Numbered from the stretch's first letter, positions 8,453 to 17,037 are shown. The stretch is 61,117 bases of DNA from Syntrophaceae bacterium (GCA_009773315.1 WRPE01000026.1:1-61117); one strand, 5' to 3'. Notes: generated from the sequence alone by a model not told the origin. Made by a program: numbers and translations.

Positions 8453-9151
8453 ATGCTCAACATTGAACAGTTTCGATACGGTGACAATCTGGCCTATCTT
8501 CTTTACGGCAAGACCGACGCCCTGGCCATCGACGGCGGCGCATGGCAGGAAATACTGGCTTTTCTGAGCAAGTATTCCCTGACGCTGACTTATGTCACGA
8601 ATACTCATCAGCATTTCGATCACACACCGGGTGACGACTATCTGCTCAGAGAAACAAAAGCCCAATTTCTGGATTGCACAACACTGGCCGATAACGAAAC
8701 CATCCTGATTGACCATGAGCCCGTTGTTGTTTACCGGACGCCCGGCCATTCCAAAGACTCGATTTGCTTTTACGCAGGCAACAATCTGATTACCGGCGAC
8801 ACGTTATTTAACGCGACCATTGGCAATTGTTTTTCCGGTGACCCGAAAGGTTTCTTTGAATCAATCAAACGTCTGATGACTCTGCCGGATGATACCCGGG
8901 TTTTCGCGGGACACGACTATGTCCGCGATTCACTGGCCTTCGCCAGACATCTGGAACCGGATAATAAAGACATCGAGCGTTTCCGGAAATCCTACGACCC
9001 GGACTTTGTCTATTCCACGATGGCTGATGAACGCAAAATCAATCCCTATTTGAGGTTCAATGAGGAACCCATTTTAAAGCTGATTAAAGGCCACGGCCTG
9101 CCGCACGCAACCGAATGGGAACGCTGGCAGTCACTGATGGCAATGGAATAA
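8453..9151 (+). CDS. MBL-fold hydrolase, glyoxalase II-like
   Basis: A 232-residue metallo-beta-lactamase-fold hydrolase. Metal ligands form the motif THQHFDH (His52, His54, Asp56, His57), with His99 (TPGHSKDS), Asp116 (ITGDTLF) and His154 (AGHDY). This is the full binuclear set of hydroxyacylglutathione hydrolase-like proteins. The C-terminal KINPYLRFNEE segment also resembles glyoxalase II. AAGGA precedes the ATG. It lies 10 bp after the isochorismatase-like gene and 24 bp before the old yellow enzyme. The set suggests detoxification of reactive electrophiles or thioesters, which is inference. Confidence 0.85.
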   Translation: MLNIEQFRYGDNLAYLLYGKTDALAIDGGAWQEILAFLSKYSLTLTYVTNTHQHFDHTPGDDYLLRETKAQFLDCTTLADNETILIDHEPVVVYRTPGHSKDSICFYAGNNLITGDTLFNATIGNCFSGDPKGFFESIKRLMTLPDDTRVFAGHDYVRDSLAFARHLEPDNKDIERFRKSYDPDFVYSTMADERKINPYLRFNEEPILKLIKGHGLPHATEWERWQSLMAME

Positions 9152-9175
9152 TAAGACTGAAGAGGAGAGGGCACC

Positions 9176-10297
9176 ATGAAAAACACGCTTTTAAAACCAA
9201 TTAAGATTGGCCACATGGAACTTCCCAACCGGATTTTCATGTCGCCCATGACGCGCAGTCGCGCGGACAACCCCGAAAACAAAGCCACACCGCTGATTGC
9301 CGAATACTATGCCCAGCGCGCTTCTGCAGGCCTGATTATCTCGGAAGGGTCCCAAGTTTCCAAAGAAGCGGTGGGATATATTAACACGCCGGGTATATAT
9401 AGCCCCGCGCAGGTGGAAGGCTGGAAGCTGGTCACGGGCGCAGTCCATCAGAAAGGCGGCCACATCTTTTGTCAACTCTGGCATGTTGGTCGCGTATCGC
9501 ATCCCGATTTTCATGACGGCAAGCCGCCTGTGGCGCCTTCGGCGATCAACCCCAAGGATAAGGCCTTTACGGCGGAAGGCTTCAAGAACACAGTAGAGCC
9601 GCGCGCTCTGACCGTTGCGGAGATTCACAACACCACATATGATTTCCGCAGGGCGGCCCAAAACGCCCTAGCTGCCGGATTTGACGGCGTGGAGATTCAT
9701 TCGGCCAATGGCTATCTCTTCCATCAGTTTTTCGCCAACTGCGCCAACACCCGCACGGACGAATACGGCGGCTCACACGAAAACAAAACACGTTTCTTTT
9801 TTGAAACATTACAAGAAGTCGGTCAGGCCATAGGTTTTGACCGCGTCGGCGTCAGGCTCAATCCCTCCGCGCACGGTTTTTTCGGCATCACAATCGATCA
9901 AGACACAATCCCGACATTCGAACATATCGTCGAGCGTCTCAACGATTACGCCAATCTGGCTTATGTCCACTTCACGGAACCTATGGCGCCAGTGGACAAT
10001 GTTCCCTACGCCGTCAAGGAAGTTGCCAAACATTTCCGGCCACGCTATAAGGGCAAGTTGATTATCAACTGCGGATTCCGGGCCGAAAGCGGTAAACAGG
10101 TCATTGAAGAAGGCCGTGCCGACGCCGTGGCTTTCGGTAAAGCATTTCTGGCCAATCCCGATCTGGTTTTGCGCATTGCCACCGGGGCCAAATGGAATAA
10201 ATGGGACGAGACCACCTTCTACACGGCAGGACCAAAAGGCTATACGGATTATACGATACTCGAGGCTGAAGACCGAAGACTGAAAACTGAAGACTGA
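9176..10297 (+). CDS. Old yellow enzyme, NADH:flavin oxidoreductase
   Basis: A 373-residue FMN ene-reductase of the old yellow enzyme/NemA type, a TIM barrel that reduces activated C=C bonds or nitro compounds with NAD(P)H. The N-terminal LKPIKIGHMELPNRIFMSPMT, the substrate-binding pair His175 and Asn178 in EIHSANGYL, and NTRTDEYGGS are all present. The strong site GAGGAGAGG precedes the ATG. The last residues (EAEDRRLKTED) and the stop codon are encoded by the heptamer array at 10263-10325, so the natural C-terminus seems to have been replaced or extended by repeat DNA. The barrel itself is complete. Confidence 0.9.
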   Translation: MKNTLLKPIKIGHMELPNRIFMSPMTRSRADNPENKATPLIAEYYAQRASAGLIISEGSQVSKEAVGYINTPGIYSPAQVEGWKLVTGAVHQKGGHIFCQLWHVGRVSHPDFHDGKPPVAPSAINPKDKAFTAEGFKNTVEPRALTVAEIHNTTYDFRRAAQNALAAGFDGVEIHSANGYLFHQFFANCANTRTDEYGGSHENKTRFFFETLQEVGQAIGFDRVGVRLNPSAHGFFGITIDQDTIPTFEHIVERLNDYANLAYVHFTEPMAPVDNVPYAVKEVAKHFRPRYKGKLIINCGFRAESGKQVIEEGRADAVAFGKAFLANPDLVLRIATGAKWNKWDETTFYTAGPKGYTDYTILEAEDRRLKTED

Positions 10298-10325
10298 AGG
10301 CCGAAGGTCGAAGGTCGAAGGTGGA
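10263..10325 (+). repeat. Nine-copy heptamer array overlapping a gene end
   Basis: Nine uninterrupted 7-bp units: AGGCTGA, AGACCGA, AGACTGA, AAACTGA, AGACTGA, AGGCCGA, AGGTCGA, AGGTCGA, AGGTGGA. The first five are inside the old yellow enzyme reading frame, and the fifth supplies its TGA stop (10295-10297). It is the longest array in the window. Because 7 is not a multiple of 3, the TGA inside the unit comes up in every reading frame. Confidence 0.85.
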
Positions 10326-10409
10326 GTCCCGCCACAGTGAGACAGAATCCGGCGACTGCCGAACACAAATGTCAAAACACTTGTTCATTCAAACAAAGGA
10401 GAAAATAAC

Positions 10410-10868
10410 ATGGCCAGAATTCAAGTCGGTAATGTATTTGGGGATTTTTCATTAAAGAGTCATACGGAAGCGGCAGTTGATACGGTACAGCTTTCAGGCA
10501 AAAAAATTCTACTCTCTTTTCATCCGCTGGCCTGGACGGAAGTTTGCGCCAAACAGATGCAATCGCTGGAAACCAACTTTGAAACCTTTCAGCTGCTCAA
10601 TACCGTGCCGCTGGGATTTTCAGTGGATTCCGTGCCCTGCAAGAAAGCGTGGGCGAAAAGTCTGGGAATTGAAAAAGTCGATCTGCTGGCGGATTTCTGG
10701 CCGCACGGCGGCATGGCCGCAAAGCTTGGTTTGTTCATCGATAAGTTCGGTTTCTCGGAACGAGCCAACGTCATTCTTGACGAGCAAAGAAAAGCGATTT
10801 TTGTGAAAGTCTATCCGATTCGTGAATTGCCGGATATAAATGAAATAATAGAGTTTCTCAAAAAATAG
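10410..10868 (+). CDS. Peroxiredoxin (AhpC/TSA or BCP-like)
   Basis: A 152-residue thioredoxin-fold peroxiredoxin that reduces peroxides with a cysteine thiol. The peroxidatic motif PxxxTxxC is present as PLAWTEVC with Cys46. A second cysteine in DSVPCKKAW, about 30 residues later, lies where atypical partners can sit, so a 1-Cys or atypical 2-Cys mechanism is possible. AAAGGAG is placed ideally before the ATG. It lies 112 bp after the old yellow enzyme gene, possibly in one transcript of a detoxification set. The active-site codon is Cys, not Sec. Confidence 0.87.
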   Translation: MARIQVGNVFGDFSLKSHTEAAVDTVQLSGKKILLSFHPLAWTEVCAKQMQSLETNFETFQLLNTVPLGFSVDSVPCKKAWAKSLGIEKVDLLADFWPHGGMAAKLGLFIDKFGFSERANVILDEQRKAIFVKVYPIRELPDINEIIEFLKK

Positions 10869-10902
10869 GACCGCTTTCAAATACCCTGAAGGGTACACGG
10901 TC
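10869..10902. terminator. Two-stage hairpin between convergent genes
   Basis: Outer arms GACCG (10869-10873) and CGGTC (10898-10902) enclose a tight inner hairpin TACCCT-GA-AGGGTA (10882-10895). It starts right after the peroxiredoxin stop and lacks a T-tract. It may define the 3' end of that transcript. Confidence 0.4.
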
Positions 10903-10907
10903 AAATA

Positions 10908-10991
10908 TGTAGTGCGAGTCTCGTGTGACCTTTAGACATAATGGTTGTTATCAGACCCGCCGGATTTGGCGCGCTAAAGGCACGCACTACA
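10908..10991. repeat. 84-bp element with 9-bp terminal inverted repeats
   Basis: Perfect terminal inverted repeats TGTAGTGCG (10908-10916) and CGCACTACA (10983-10991), with a second pair CCTTTAG (10929-10935) and CTAAAGG (10974-10980) inside. There is no coding capacity. It sits between the convergent peroxiredoxin and ccsA genes. The structure fits a MITE or repetitive extragenic palindrome. No clear target-site duplication is seen. Confidence 0.5.
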
Positions 10992-11049
10992 ATTATCATT
11001 ATCCTTTGCGCAGATCTGTCGGCATGATGGGTTGATTCGGAAATGTAAA

Positions 11050-11895
11050 TTACGCCATGTAGCTGTGTAGGCTGGGCAGGAAGTTCACGCCCAGATAGGT
11101 GAACAGCACGCAGGCAAAACCAACAATCGCCATGATGGCCATTCTTTTGCCGCGCCAGCCTCGCACCAGCCGGGTATGCAGCATCATGGCATAGACGAGC
11201 CAGGTAATCAATGACCAGGTTTCCTTCGGGTCCCATTGCCAATACGCCCCCCAGGCATAGTGCGCCCAGACGGAGCCGGTCACAATGCCCAGCGTAAGGA
11301 AAATAAATCCCAAAGCGGCGCAGGAATACATCAGTTCGTCCATTTGATGTTCAGAAGGAAGCAGGCGAATAAAAACACTGGATTTGGAAGAATTCGTCCC
11401 CGCCGCTTTCTTGACAAAAAACATAATGCCCAGCGCAAAGGCCACGGTAAACGCGGCATAGCCCATAAAACAGGTCAGCACATGCGAGATCAGCCAGTTG
11501 CTCTGCAGCGCGGGAATCAAAGGCTCGATTTTCTGGTTAATGCCCGGGGCGATGGAGGCGTAGGCCATGATCAGAAACGCCACAGGCACCACAAAAACGC
11601 CGATACTGCGATTTTTCAAACGCCACTCCATCAGCAGATACAAAAGCACAATCGTCCAGGCAAAGAAGACCAGCGACTCATAAAAGTTGGATAGAGGCGC
11701 ATGCCCCATGCCTAGATCGTAAGATGCTATCCAACGGATGATCAGCGCGGCACTCTGGGCGACAAGCCCCGCGAGTGCCGTTCCCGTCGCGAGCTTTCCC
11801 CAGAACTCCCGGCCCAGAATCATCCGGAATAGATAAAAAACAAAAGCGGCAAAATAGACGAAGGTCACCCAACTCAGAATGGTTGTATTGATCAT
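11050..11895 (-). CDS. ccsA: CcsA/ResC-type cytochrome c biogenesis protein
   Basis: A 281-residue integral membrane protein with about eight hydrophobic segments. It is the haem-handling half of the system II (Ccs/Res) cytochrome c synthase. The tryptophan-rich haem-binding WWD motif is WGAYWQWDPKETWSLITW in the C-terminal half. Conserved histidines lie in SNWLISHVLTCF and the terminal LPSLHSYMA. It overlaps resB by 4 bp and is the last gene of the minus-strand cytochrome operon, so haem ligation is coexpressed with its substrates. Confidence 0.92.
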   Translation of the reverse strand: MINTTILSWVTFVYFAAFVFYLFRMILGREFWGKLATGTALAGLVAQSAALIIRWIASYDLGMGHAPLSNFYESLVFFAWTIVLLYLLMEWRLKNRSIGVFVVPVAFLIMAYASIAPGINQKIEPLIPALQSNWLISHVLTCFMGYAAFTVAFALGIMFFVKKAAGTNSSKSSVFIRLLPSEHQMDELMYSCAALGFIFLTLGIVTGSVWAHYAWGAYWQWDPKETWSLITWLVYAMMLHTRLVRGWRGKRMAIMAIVGFACVLFTYLGVNFLPSLHSYMA

Positions 11896-13280
11896 TTGAA
11901 ATTCCCCAGATTATCTTTGAGCTCCGCAATCAGATATCGAACTTCTTTTTGCAGTCCCGCCTGATTTTTATAACTACGTCCCGCGACCCGAATATGCACT
12001 TGATCTTTTTCCCGGTCAATCCGTATCCAGATCTGGCGAGCATACGAAAACAAAATAATCAGCAGGCCGCCAATTAAAAGCAACGCGGCTGTGGCAACCA
12101 CCGGCGTCCCCGGATCGCGGCTCACCTGCAGGCCGGTGTAATATTTTTCCTCCAGGCCCAAGAGCACGAAGGTATAAGGACGAAACAGACCGGGGTTGAA
12201 AACCGGCGTCTGTTGAATGATCTCCGGGTTTGCTTGTTTAATCTCGTCAATCTGCTGAAAAACCCAGAAGGTCACTTCTTCTTTTTTGGATTGAACGGCA
12301 ACTTTAATAGCTGGTCCCATTTTCATCAGGTTTTCTTCCACCCGCAAAACCTGAAATGTCCCCTCTTTTCCCGGAAGATCAAACGCATAGCCCTGCCCGA
12401 CATTGATCACATCGCGGCGGCCGTCCGATCTTAACAAAGCCAGCGTTGCCTTTCCTCCAGGCGCGGCACCGTAACTTGACTGATAAAAACGGAATCCTTC
12501 AAACTCGATGGGATGATTGACGAGAAGTTTTCCCGAATGGGCCACTTTGTTGTCCTTCAGAAAAGTCAGATCCGACTGAAAGGTCTTGGGAGCGCCGGTT
12601 TTGTAGAACTCAACGGTAAACTTGTCGCAGCGCACAGAGAACCGCAGGGGAAGGGCTTGTTTGCCATTGCGCAGGTTGACGACACTCACTGTCTCGCCTT
12701 CCGTGATATTGACATAGGCTTCGATGCCGAAAACCGATCCGATGAGGGCGCCAGCAATTAAGATCAGCAGGCTCAGATGGACGATATAAACGCCGAAAGA
12801 GGAAAAGCGGCCTTTCTGAGCGCAGAGGAAAACGCTGTCTGCCTCATCCGCCCGCGCAAAGTTCCGGTATTTTTTCTTCAGGAGCAAGGCAGCGATATCC
12901 GCTGCTTTGGAGACATCCGACTTGGACAGAAAAGCGCTCTCTTCTGTCAGGTCTTTAAAGGCGTTTTCATTTTGAGGCTCCGGTCGCATACGGAAGCGAC
13001 GCCAGACCATCGGCAAGCGATCCAGCGAACAGATGATGATGCTCACCGCCAGAAGCGCCATCAGAAGGAAGAACCACACAGAGTGATAGAGATCGAAAAT
13101 CTGCAACTTCTGCAGAAAAGAAAACAACCCCGGCGACAGATGTGCCGCCAGTTCCCCTGCGGCTTCCCGCTGCGGGACAAGGGTTCCGATCAGGGCAAAG
13201 AAAGCAAGGAGCGATAAAAGGACGATAGCGAGTCGAACCGATGAAAAGAATGACCAGATGCCGGATTTGTTTTTGCTCAA
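11892..13280 (-). CDS. resB: ResB-like cytochrome c biogenesis protein
   Basis: A 462-residue ResB protein, the partner of CcsA in system II cytochrome c maturation. It has N-terminal membrane segments (SSVRLAIVLLSLLAFFALIG and two more by residue 190), a periplasmic beta-rich domain (about 190-390), then a last membrane helix near 400 (VVATAALLLIGGLLIILF). The start is a TTG at 13280: no in-frame ATG or GTG is nearby, and AGGAG lies 8 bp upstream. It is 28 bp downstream of the 12-haem cytochrome gene, and its end overlaps ccsA, which indicates coupled translation. Confidence 0.9.
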   Translation of the reverse strand: MSKNKSGIWSFFSSVRLAIVLLSLLAFFALIGTLVPQREAAGELAAHLSPGLFSFLQKLQIFDLYHSVWFFLLMALLAVSIIICSLDRLPMVWRRFRMRPEPQNENAFKDLTEESAFLSKSDVSKAADIAALLLKKKYRNFARADEADSVFLCAQKGRFSSFGVYIVHLSLLILIAGALIGSVFGIEAYVNITEGETVSVVNLRNGKQALPLRFSVRCDKFTVEFYKTGAPKTFQSDLTFLKDNKVAHSGKLLVNHPIEFEGFRFYQSSYGAAPGGKATLALLRSDGRRDVINVGQGYAFDLPGKEGTFQVLRVEENLMKMGPAIKVAVQSKKEEVTFWVFQQIDEIKQANPEIIQQTPVFNPGLFRPYTFVLLGLEEKYYTGLQVSRDPGTPVVATAALLLIGGLLIILFSYARQIWIRIDREKDQVHIRVAGRSYKNQAGLQKEVRYLIAELKDNLGNFK

Positions 13281-13308
13281 ATGAATTTTCTCCTGAAGAT
13301 ATTAATAT

Positions 13309-14394
13309 CTAATTCTTGTGGCATCTGGCGCAATCCCGCACGGTAAATGCTTTGCTTCCGTCGTGACACATGCCACAGGTCTTGCCTTGCAGCATCTCGG
13401 ACATGACCATTTTCGTCTGGCCTTTTTTAACGGCAAACGGTTGAGGATGACATGAATGGCATGAAAAGACCGCATGGCTGGCGTGGTGGAAATAGACATT
13501 TTTCATGGGTGTTTTATATTTCAGCGCATCCGGATAATAAGCCGGAGTTTTGGCGGCCGGCTTATCCTTGTGGCAGCGGTTGCAGTCGTAAAAAGCAGAT
13601 CCGCCTTTGGGGGCATGACAGGTAAAGCAGGATTTGCCGCCCACATGATCATTGAAATCAATTCTGGCATCACTTCGGCGATAGGCAAAGGTTTGCGGAT
13701 GGCAGGCCTTGCAGCCGGTTTTCATCTGATGGGTTTCATGCTTAAATGAAACGGCCTTGGCGCCTTTGCCGTACTTGATCGTTTCCGTCGGAGCCGCGGG
13801 TGACTTCTGATGACACCGGCTGCAATCATTAACGGAAAAACCTTTCTTTCCCTGCTGATCGTGACAGCCGAAACAATATTGCTGCCGGTTGTGATCGACC
13901 ATCTTAATTTTGGCCGCTCCCTCTTTCGGCTGAAACAAAGAATTGTGACAGGTTCGGCAGTTCGCTTTCTTCAGGTGTTTTTCATGATGGAAAACAACAC
14001 CTTTATCGCCCTTGCCCAACGTGACGGACATTTTATAGGCCTGCGTTTCCTTTTGCGGCGCCTGGGCGTTGGAACCGATATGGCAGCGCGCGCATTGCGT
14101 GTCCGACGCAAACGCTTTTTTACCATTGTGACAGGCCCCGCAGTATTTTCCTTTGTACAGGGAGTCCATGTTGAAATCTTTTTTATTCTGGACATGCAGG
14201 GCTTCCATTTCAAACAGCCCGCTATGGCAGGTGGCGCAGGTTGTCCCTTTTTGTGCATGTTGCTCATGGCTGAATATGACGGATTCCAGAGGCTTGGTAT
14301 AAAGGATGCCCTTGGCCGGTTGGACCGCCTCGGCAATGAACGATACGGAATAGATCAAAAGCAGATGGATGATGACAATAAATCGTTTTCGCAT
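13309..14394 (-). CDS. Dodecahaem c7-type cytochrome, four triheme modules
   Basis: A 361-residue exported cytochrome with a Sec signal peptide (residues 1-23) and twelve CxxCH haem sites arranged as four tandem triheme modules. Each module has an 'F.HE.H' axial-histidine start followed by three CxxCH sites, as in VIFSHEQH, VVFHHEKH, VSFKHETH and VYFHHASH. This matches the c7-type triheme 'nanowire' repeat family (TIGR04257-like), which forms elongated electron wires in the periplasm. It lies between the ferredoxin/NrfD pair and resB, suggesting it receives electrons from that quinol module. GGGGAA precedes the ATG, 10 bp after the ferredoxin stop. The c7-type module assignment is clear; the redox partner is inferred. 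Confidence 0.9.
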   Translation of the reverse strand: MRKRFIVIIHLLLIYSVSFIAEAVQPAKGILYTKPLESVIFSHEQHAQKGTTCATCHSGLFEMEALHVQNKKDFNMDSLYKGKYCGACHNGKKAFASDTQCARCHIGSNAQAPQKETQAYKMSVTLGKGDKGVVFHHEKHLKKANCRTCHNSLFQPKEGAAKIKMVDHNRQQYCFGCHDQQGKKGFSVNDCSRCHQKSPAAPTETIKYGKGAKAVSFKHETHQMKTGCKACHPQTFAYRRSDARIDFNDHVGGKSCFTCHAPKGGSAFYDCNRCHKDKPAAKTPAYYPDALKYKTPMKNVYFHHASHAVFSCHSCHPQPFAVKKGQTKMVMSEMLQGKTCGMCHDGSKAFTVRDCARCHKN

Positions 14395-14404
14395 TGTTCC
14401 CCAA

Positions 14405-15157
14405 CTACCCCTTCATATAAAAAATATTGGGCCTGGCGTCTGTTTCTTTTTTCAGAACCCAGACGGGCTTCTGCAACTGGTGAATCAGCTTATACACGCG
14501 ATCCTGCGGATTGGACAGATCGCCGAACACACGGACATCTGCCGGACAGTAGACCGAGCAGGCGACGTTTTTCTCGCCTCGCGAAAGTCTCGTACCAAGG
14601 CAAAAATCACACTTGTCGATAGCGCCTTTTTCCTCATTGAAATACCGGGCATTGTATGGACAGGCCACCATGCAGATTTTGCAGCCGATGCATTTCTTAA
14701 TGTCCATCATCACAATGCCATGATTCTTGTCCTTGTAAGTCGCCGTGACGGGACAGGAGCGGACGCAGGGCGGATTGTTACACTGGTTGCAAAGCACCGG
14801 AATAAATTCTCTTTTCTGCCCGATCGCTTCGGGAACTTCTTTCTCCAGAACCTTGGTGCGCCAACCATAGTCCGGCACGGCATTGGCGGCGATACAGCCT
14901 TTTTCGCATTGGCGGCAGCCGATGCATTGATCTACGCGGATCACCATGGCATAATGCGGCCTATAGGGGTACTTCTGGACAATTGAACCGCGCGGGAATA
15001 CCTTTTCGGCGGCGGATGCCACTGACAAAATCGATCCTCCGGCAAACACGCCGGTGATGGCCAGGCCGATTTTCAGGAATTCCCTGCGATCTATCTCGGA
15101 AATCTTTTCAGATTTCCCAAGCATATTTTCTGTGTGCAGAGTTTTGAAAATCATCAT
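14405..15157 (-). CDS. TAT-exported four-cluster ferredoxin subunit (DmsB/HybA-like)
   Basis: A 250-residue electron-transfer subunit with four cysteine groups typical of four [4Fe-4S] clusters: CIGCRQCEKGC, CNQCNNPPCVRSCP, CIGCKICMVACP, and CDFC with the later CSVYC. A twin-arginine-type signal (DRREFLKIG, then a hydrophobic stretch ending ASAAE) points to a periplasmic location. It overlaps the NrfD gene by 4 bp. Together they form the FeS and membrane part of a menaquinol-oxidising or -reducing complex of the CbcSTU, Nrf or Psr type. No molybdopterin catalytic subunit is encoded nearby, so the partner is more likely the adjacent multihaem cytochrome. Confidence 0.9.
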   Translation of the reverse strand: MMIFKTLHTENMLGKSEKISEIDRREFLKIGLAITGVFAGGSILSVASAAEKVFPRGSIVQKYPYRPHYAMVIRVDQCIGCRQCEKGCIAANAVPDYGWRTKVLEKEVPEAIGQKREFIPVLCNQCNNPPCVRSCPVTATYKDKNHGIVMMDIKKCIGCKICMVACPYNARYFNEEKGAIDKCDFCLGTRLSRGEKNVACSVYCPADVRVFGDLSNPQDRVYKLIHQLQKPVWVLKKETDARPNIFYMKG

Positions 15158-16395
15158 TCGCTCTCCGGCTCTGTGCTTTCAACCGCTTCAGCTTCACGGT
15201 TTTCGCTGAATCCATTAAAAATCTTTTCTCCTAGTAAAAACGCCATGCCGCAGAATCCAATACCGCCAAAAGCCACAAGAATCTCTTTCCATTTGGGAGC
15301 GTAGGTATGCAATTGAGAGAACTCTTTGACACCCATATCCCAATACAGCGGAACAATTTGCGCCATCACCACCAGATCCAGGCGCATAAAGAAAATACTG
15401 AAGATCATCAAAGCGGCGGCAACCGTCATCAATCCAAGCCGCCTGCCTCCGGCAAGCAAAAGCAGAAAGAAGGGAATAATTAAGCCACAGGCCACTTCCA
15501 GCACCCAGAAACTGAATGCATGGGACCCACTGATCGTTTCATGCAGCGTAATCAGTCGGGTTTCGCCACCGGTCGTCATGGTAATCATTTTCCAGATGGT
15601 CAGAAAAGCCACAGCGGCAATCATCAGCATGGCCAACTTACTCACGAGCGCAAGCGACTTTTGTTCGTCTTCATTCATGCCTTGCCCGCGGAGTTTCTGC
15701 GCCACGATACTAAAAAGGATAATGAAAGCACTTCCCGTCATCATCGCCGACAATATAAAATAGACAGGAAGAAAAGGCCCGTACCAGACGTCTCTGCCGC
15801 TCAGCATCGCAAAAATGCCGCCCAGATTGCTGTGCGCCGACACACCGGCAAGAACGCTTAAGAATCCAAAAAAAGCGGCAATCCGATGAGATTCGCGCAT
15901 CAGCAAAACAAATTCCACCGCCATGAATATCATGTACAGCATATACAAAGTGCCCATCCACCAGATGTTTGAGGATAAATTAGCAGAAGTAAACAGATAG
16001 AGCATCATGCGGAAGGGGTTTTCGATCTCCAGGCCGATCACGAGAAACCCTGATATGATCGTAATCAGGGCCAGAAGCACGGAACGCTTGGCAATCGGCA
16101 GAAAATCGCGGTTGCCGAACACGTGTCCGATGGAGGAAACTAGGCAAAGCCCAGTGGACGCCACAACGAAAAAAATATACGTGGCAATTAAGAGCGCCAG
16201 CGGAATTTCGCGGTAGGTGCCATAAGCATGGCGGCTGCCTTCAATAAATAAAGAATAAACGCCTGAAACGACACCGGCGAGAAATAGAACAATAAAAAAA
16301 CTCAAGAAGACAAGATACACCGGGCCGCCGTGTATCACGCGGCCAGCTGCATCCTTAACACACCCCGGAAATGTTGATTTTTCCGAACAACCCAT
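15154..16395 (-). CDS. NrfD/PsrC-like quinol-interacting membrane subunit
   Basis: A 413-residue polytopic membrane protein of the NrfD/PsrC family with about ten hydrophobic helices. In such complexes it exchanges electrons between menaquinol and an attached four-cluster ferredoxin, with no haem of its own. The gene order cytochrome - NrfD - ferredoxin - multihaem c7 resembles the Cbc4 (CbcSTU) type menaquinol:cytochrome oxidoreductases of Geobacter in composition; that parallel is an inference. AAGGAAAAAGATC precedes the ATG. The C-terminal end is rich in glutamate and overlaps the ferredoxin start. Confidence 0.88.
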   Translation of the reverse strand: MGCSEKSTFPGCVKDAAGRVIHGGPVYLVFLSFFIVLFLAGVVSGVYSLFIEGSRHAYGTYREIPLALLIATYIFFVVASTGLCLVSSIGHVFGNRDFLPIAKRSVLLALITIISGFLVIGLEIENPFRMMLYLFTSANLSSNIWWMGTLYMLYMIFMAVEFVLLMRESHRIAAFFGFLSVLAGVSAHSNLGGIFAMLSGRDVWYGPFLPVYFILSAMMTGSAFIILFSIVAQKLRGQGMNEDEQKSLALVSKLAMLMIAAVAFLTIWKMITMTTGGETRLITLHETISGSHAFSFWVLEVACGLIIPFFLLLLAGGRRLGLMTVAAALMIFSIFFMRLDLVVMAQIVPLYWDMGVKEFSQLHTYAPKWKEILVAFGGIGFCGMAFLLGEKIFNGFSENREAEAVESTEPESE

Positions 16396-16432
16396 GATCT
16401 TTTTCCTTATGCCGATTTAGATCAGACTCCAG

Positions 16433-16987
16433 TTAGGGAACAATATAGTCGAACTTGTGGCACTGGGCACAAAGATTCTCCGACTTTGCATGCTGATGAT
16501 GACAGAGATTGCAGTCGGCGGACGTGCCATAGTGCGGCGATTCGTGCGGGTTCTGCGGCTTTACCTTCGCCGTCTTTTCCGCCAGTTTAGCCGTCTCGCC
16601 ATGACAGGCCACGCATTTGCTCATCTCCACCGGCGCGGGCTTCTTAACCTTGCCGTGGCACTGTGCACATTTAACACCTTTGAGCGCATGAAGATGGCTG
16701 CCGGGTATTTTGGTTCTGAGTGTACCCGCGTTTTTTTCACCCGGAATATGGCAGACCAGGCAAGCTTCATAAGGCATCTCCTTGATCGGCACATGACTAT
16801 CGGGGAGAACCTTTTTATCCTTGTGGCAGCCTGCACAATCCCAGGCTTTCACGTCGACAGTTTTGGCCTTGGTAACGGATGCCTTTTTTTCTTTTGGCGC
16901 TGCATAAATGCCGCCTGACAAAACAGCAAATAGCAACACTGCGAGCAAAACGGTCAGCAATGGTTTTTTTATTTTTTTGTTTTTCAT
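16433..16987 (-). CDS. Exported hexahaem c-type cytochrome
   Basis: A 184-residue periplasmic cytochrome with a lysine-rich Sec signal (residues 1-30, ending IYAAP) and six CxxCH sites: CAGCH, CLVCH, CAQCH, CVACH, CNLCH and CAQCH. The pattern (PDSHVPIKEMPYEACLVCH, then HLHALKGVKCAQCH) resembles tetrahaem CIII domains that serve flavocytochrome c fumarate reductases, here as a separate protein. The gene for a haem-free flavin reductase lies just upstream, so this is its likely electron donor. GAGGT precedes the ATG. It is the first gene after the terminator at 17053-17107 and probably heads the operon running down to ccsA. Confidence 0.88.
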   Translation of the reverse strand: MKNKKIKKPLLTVLLAVLLFAVLSGGIYAAPKEKKASVTKAKTVDVKAWDCAGCHKDKKVLPDSHVPIKEMPYEACLVCHIPGEKNAGTLRTKIPGSHLHALKGVKCAQCHGKVKKPAPVEMSKCVACHGETAKLAEKTAKVKPQNPHESPHYGTSADCNLCHHQHAKSENLCAQCHKFDYIVP

Positions 16988-17037
16988 CGTTTACCTCAAT
17001 GGATCATATTAGCCACATGATGCTTCCAGGGTTTTTA

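Noticed and set aside
10263-10325. CRISPR or coding repeat reading of the heptamer array
   Set aside because: The unit is only 7 bp with no spacers, and only the first 11 codons are part of a frame.
13810-14622. Long plus-strand frame opposite the 12-haem cytochrome
   Set aside because: It is a mirror of the CxxCH-rich gene on the other strand, with no ribosome site or family pattern.
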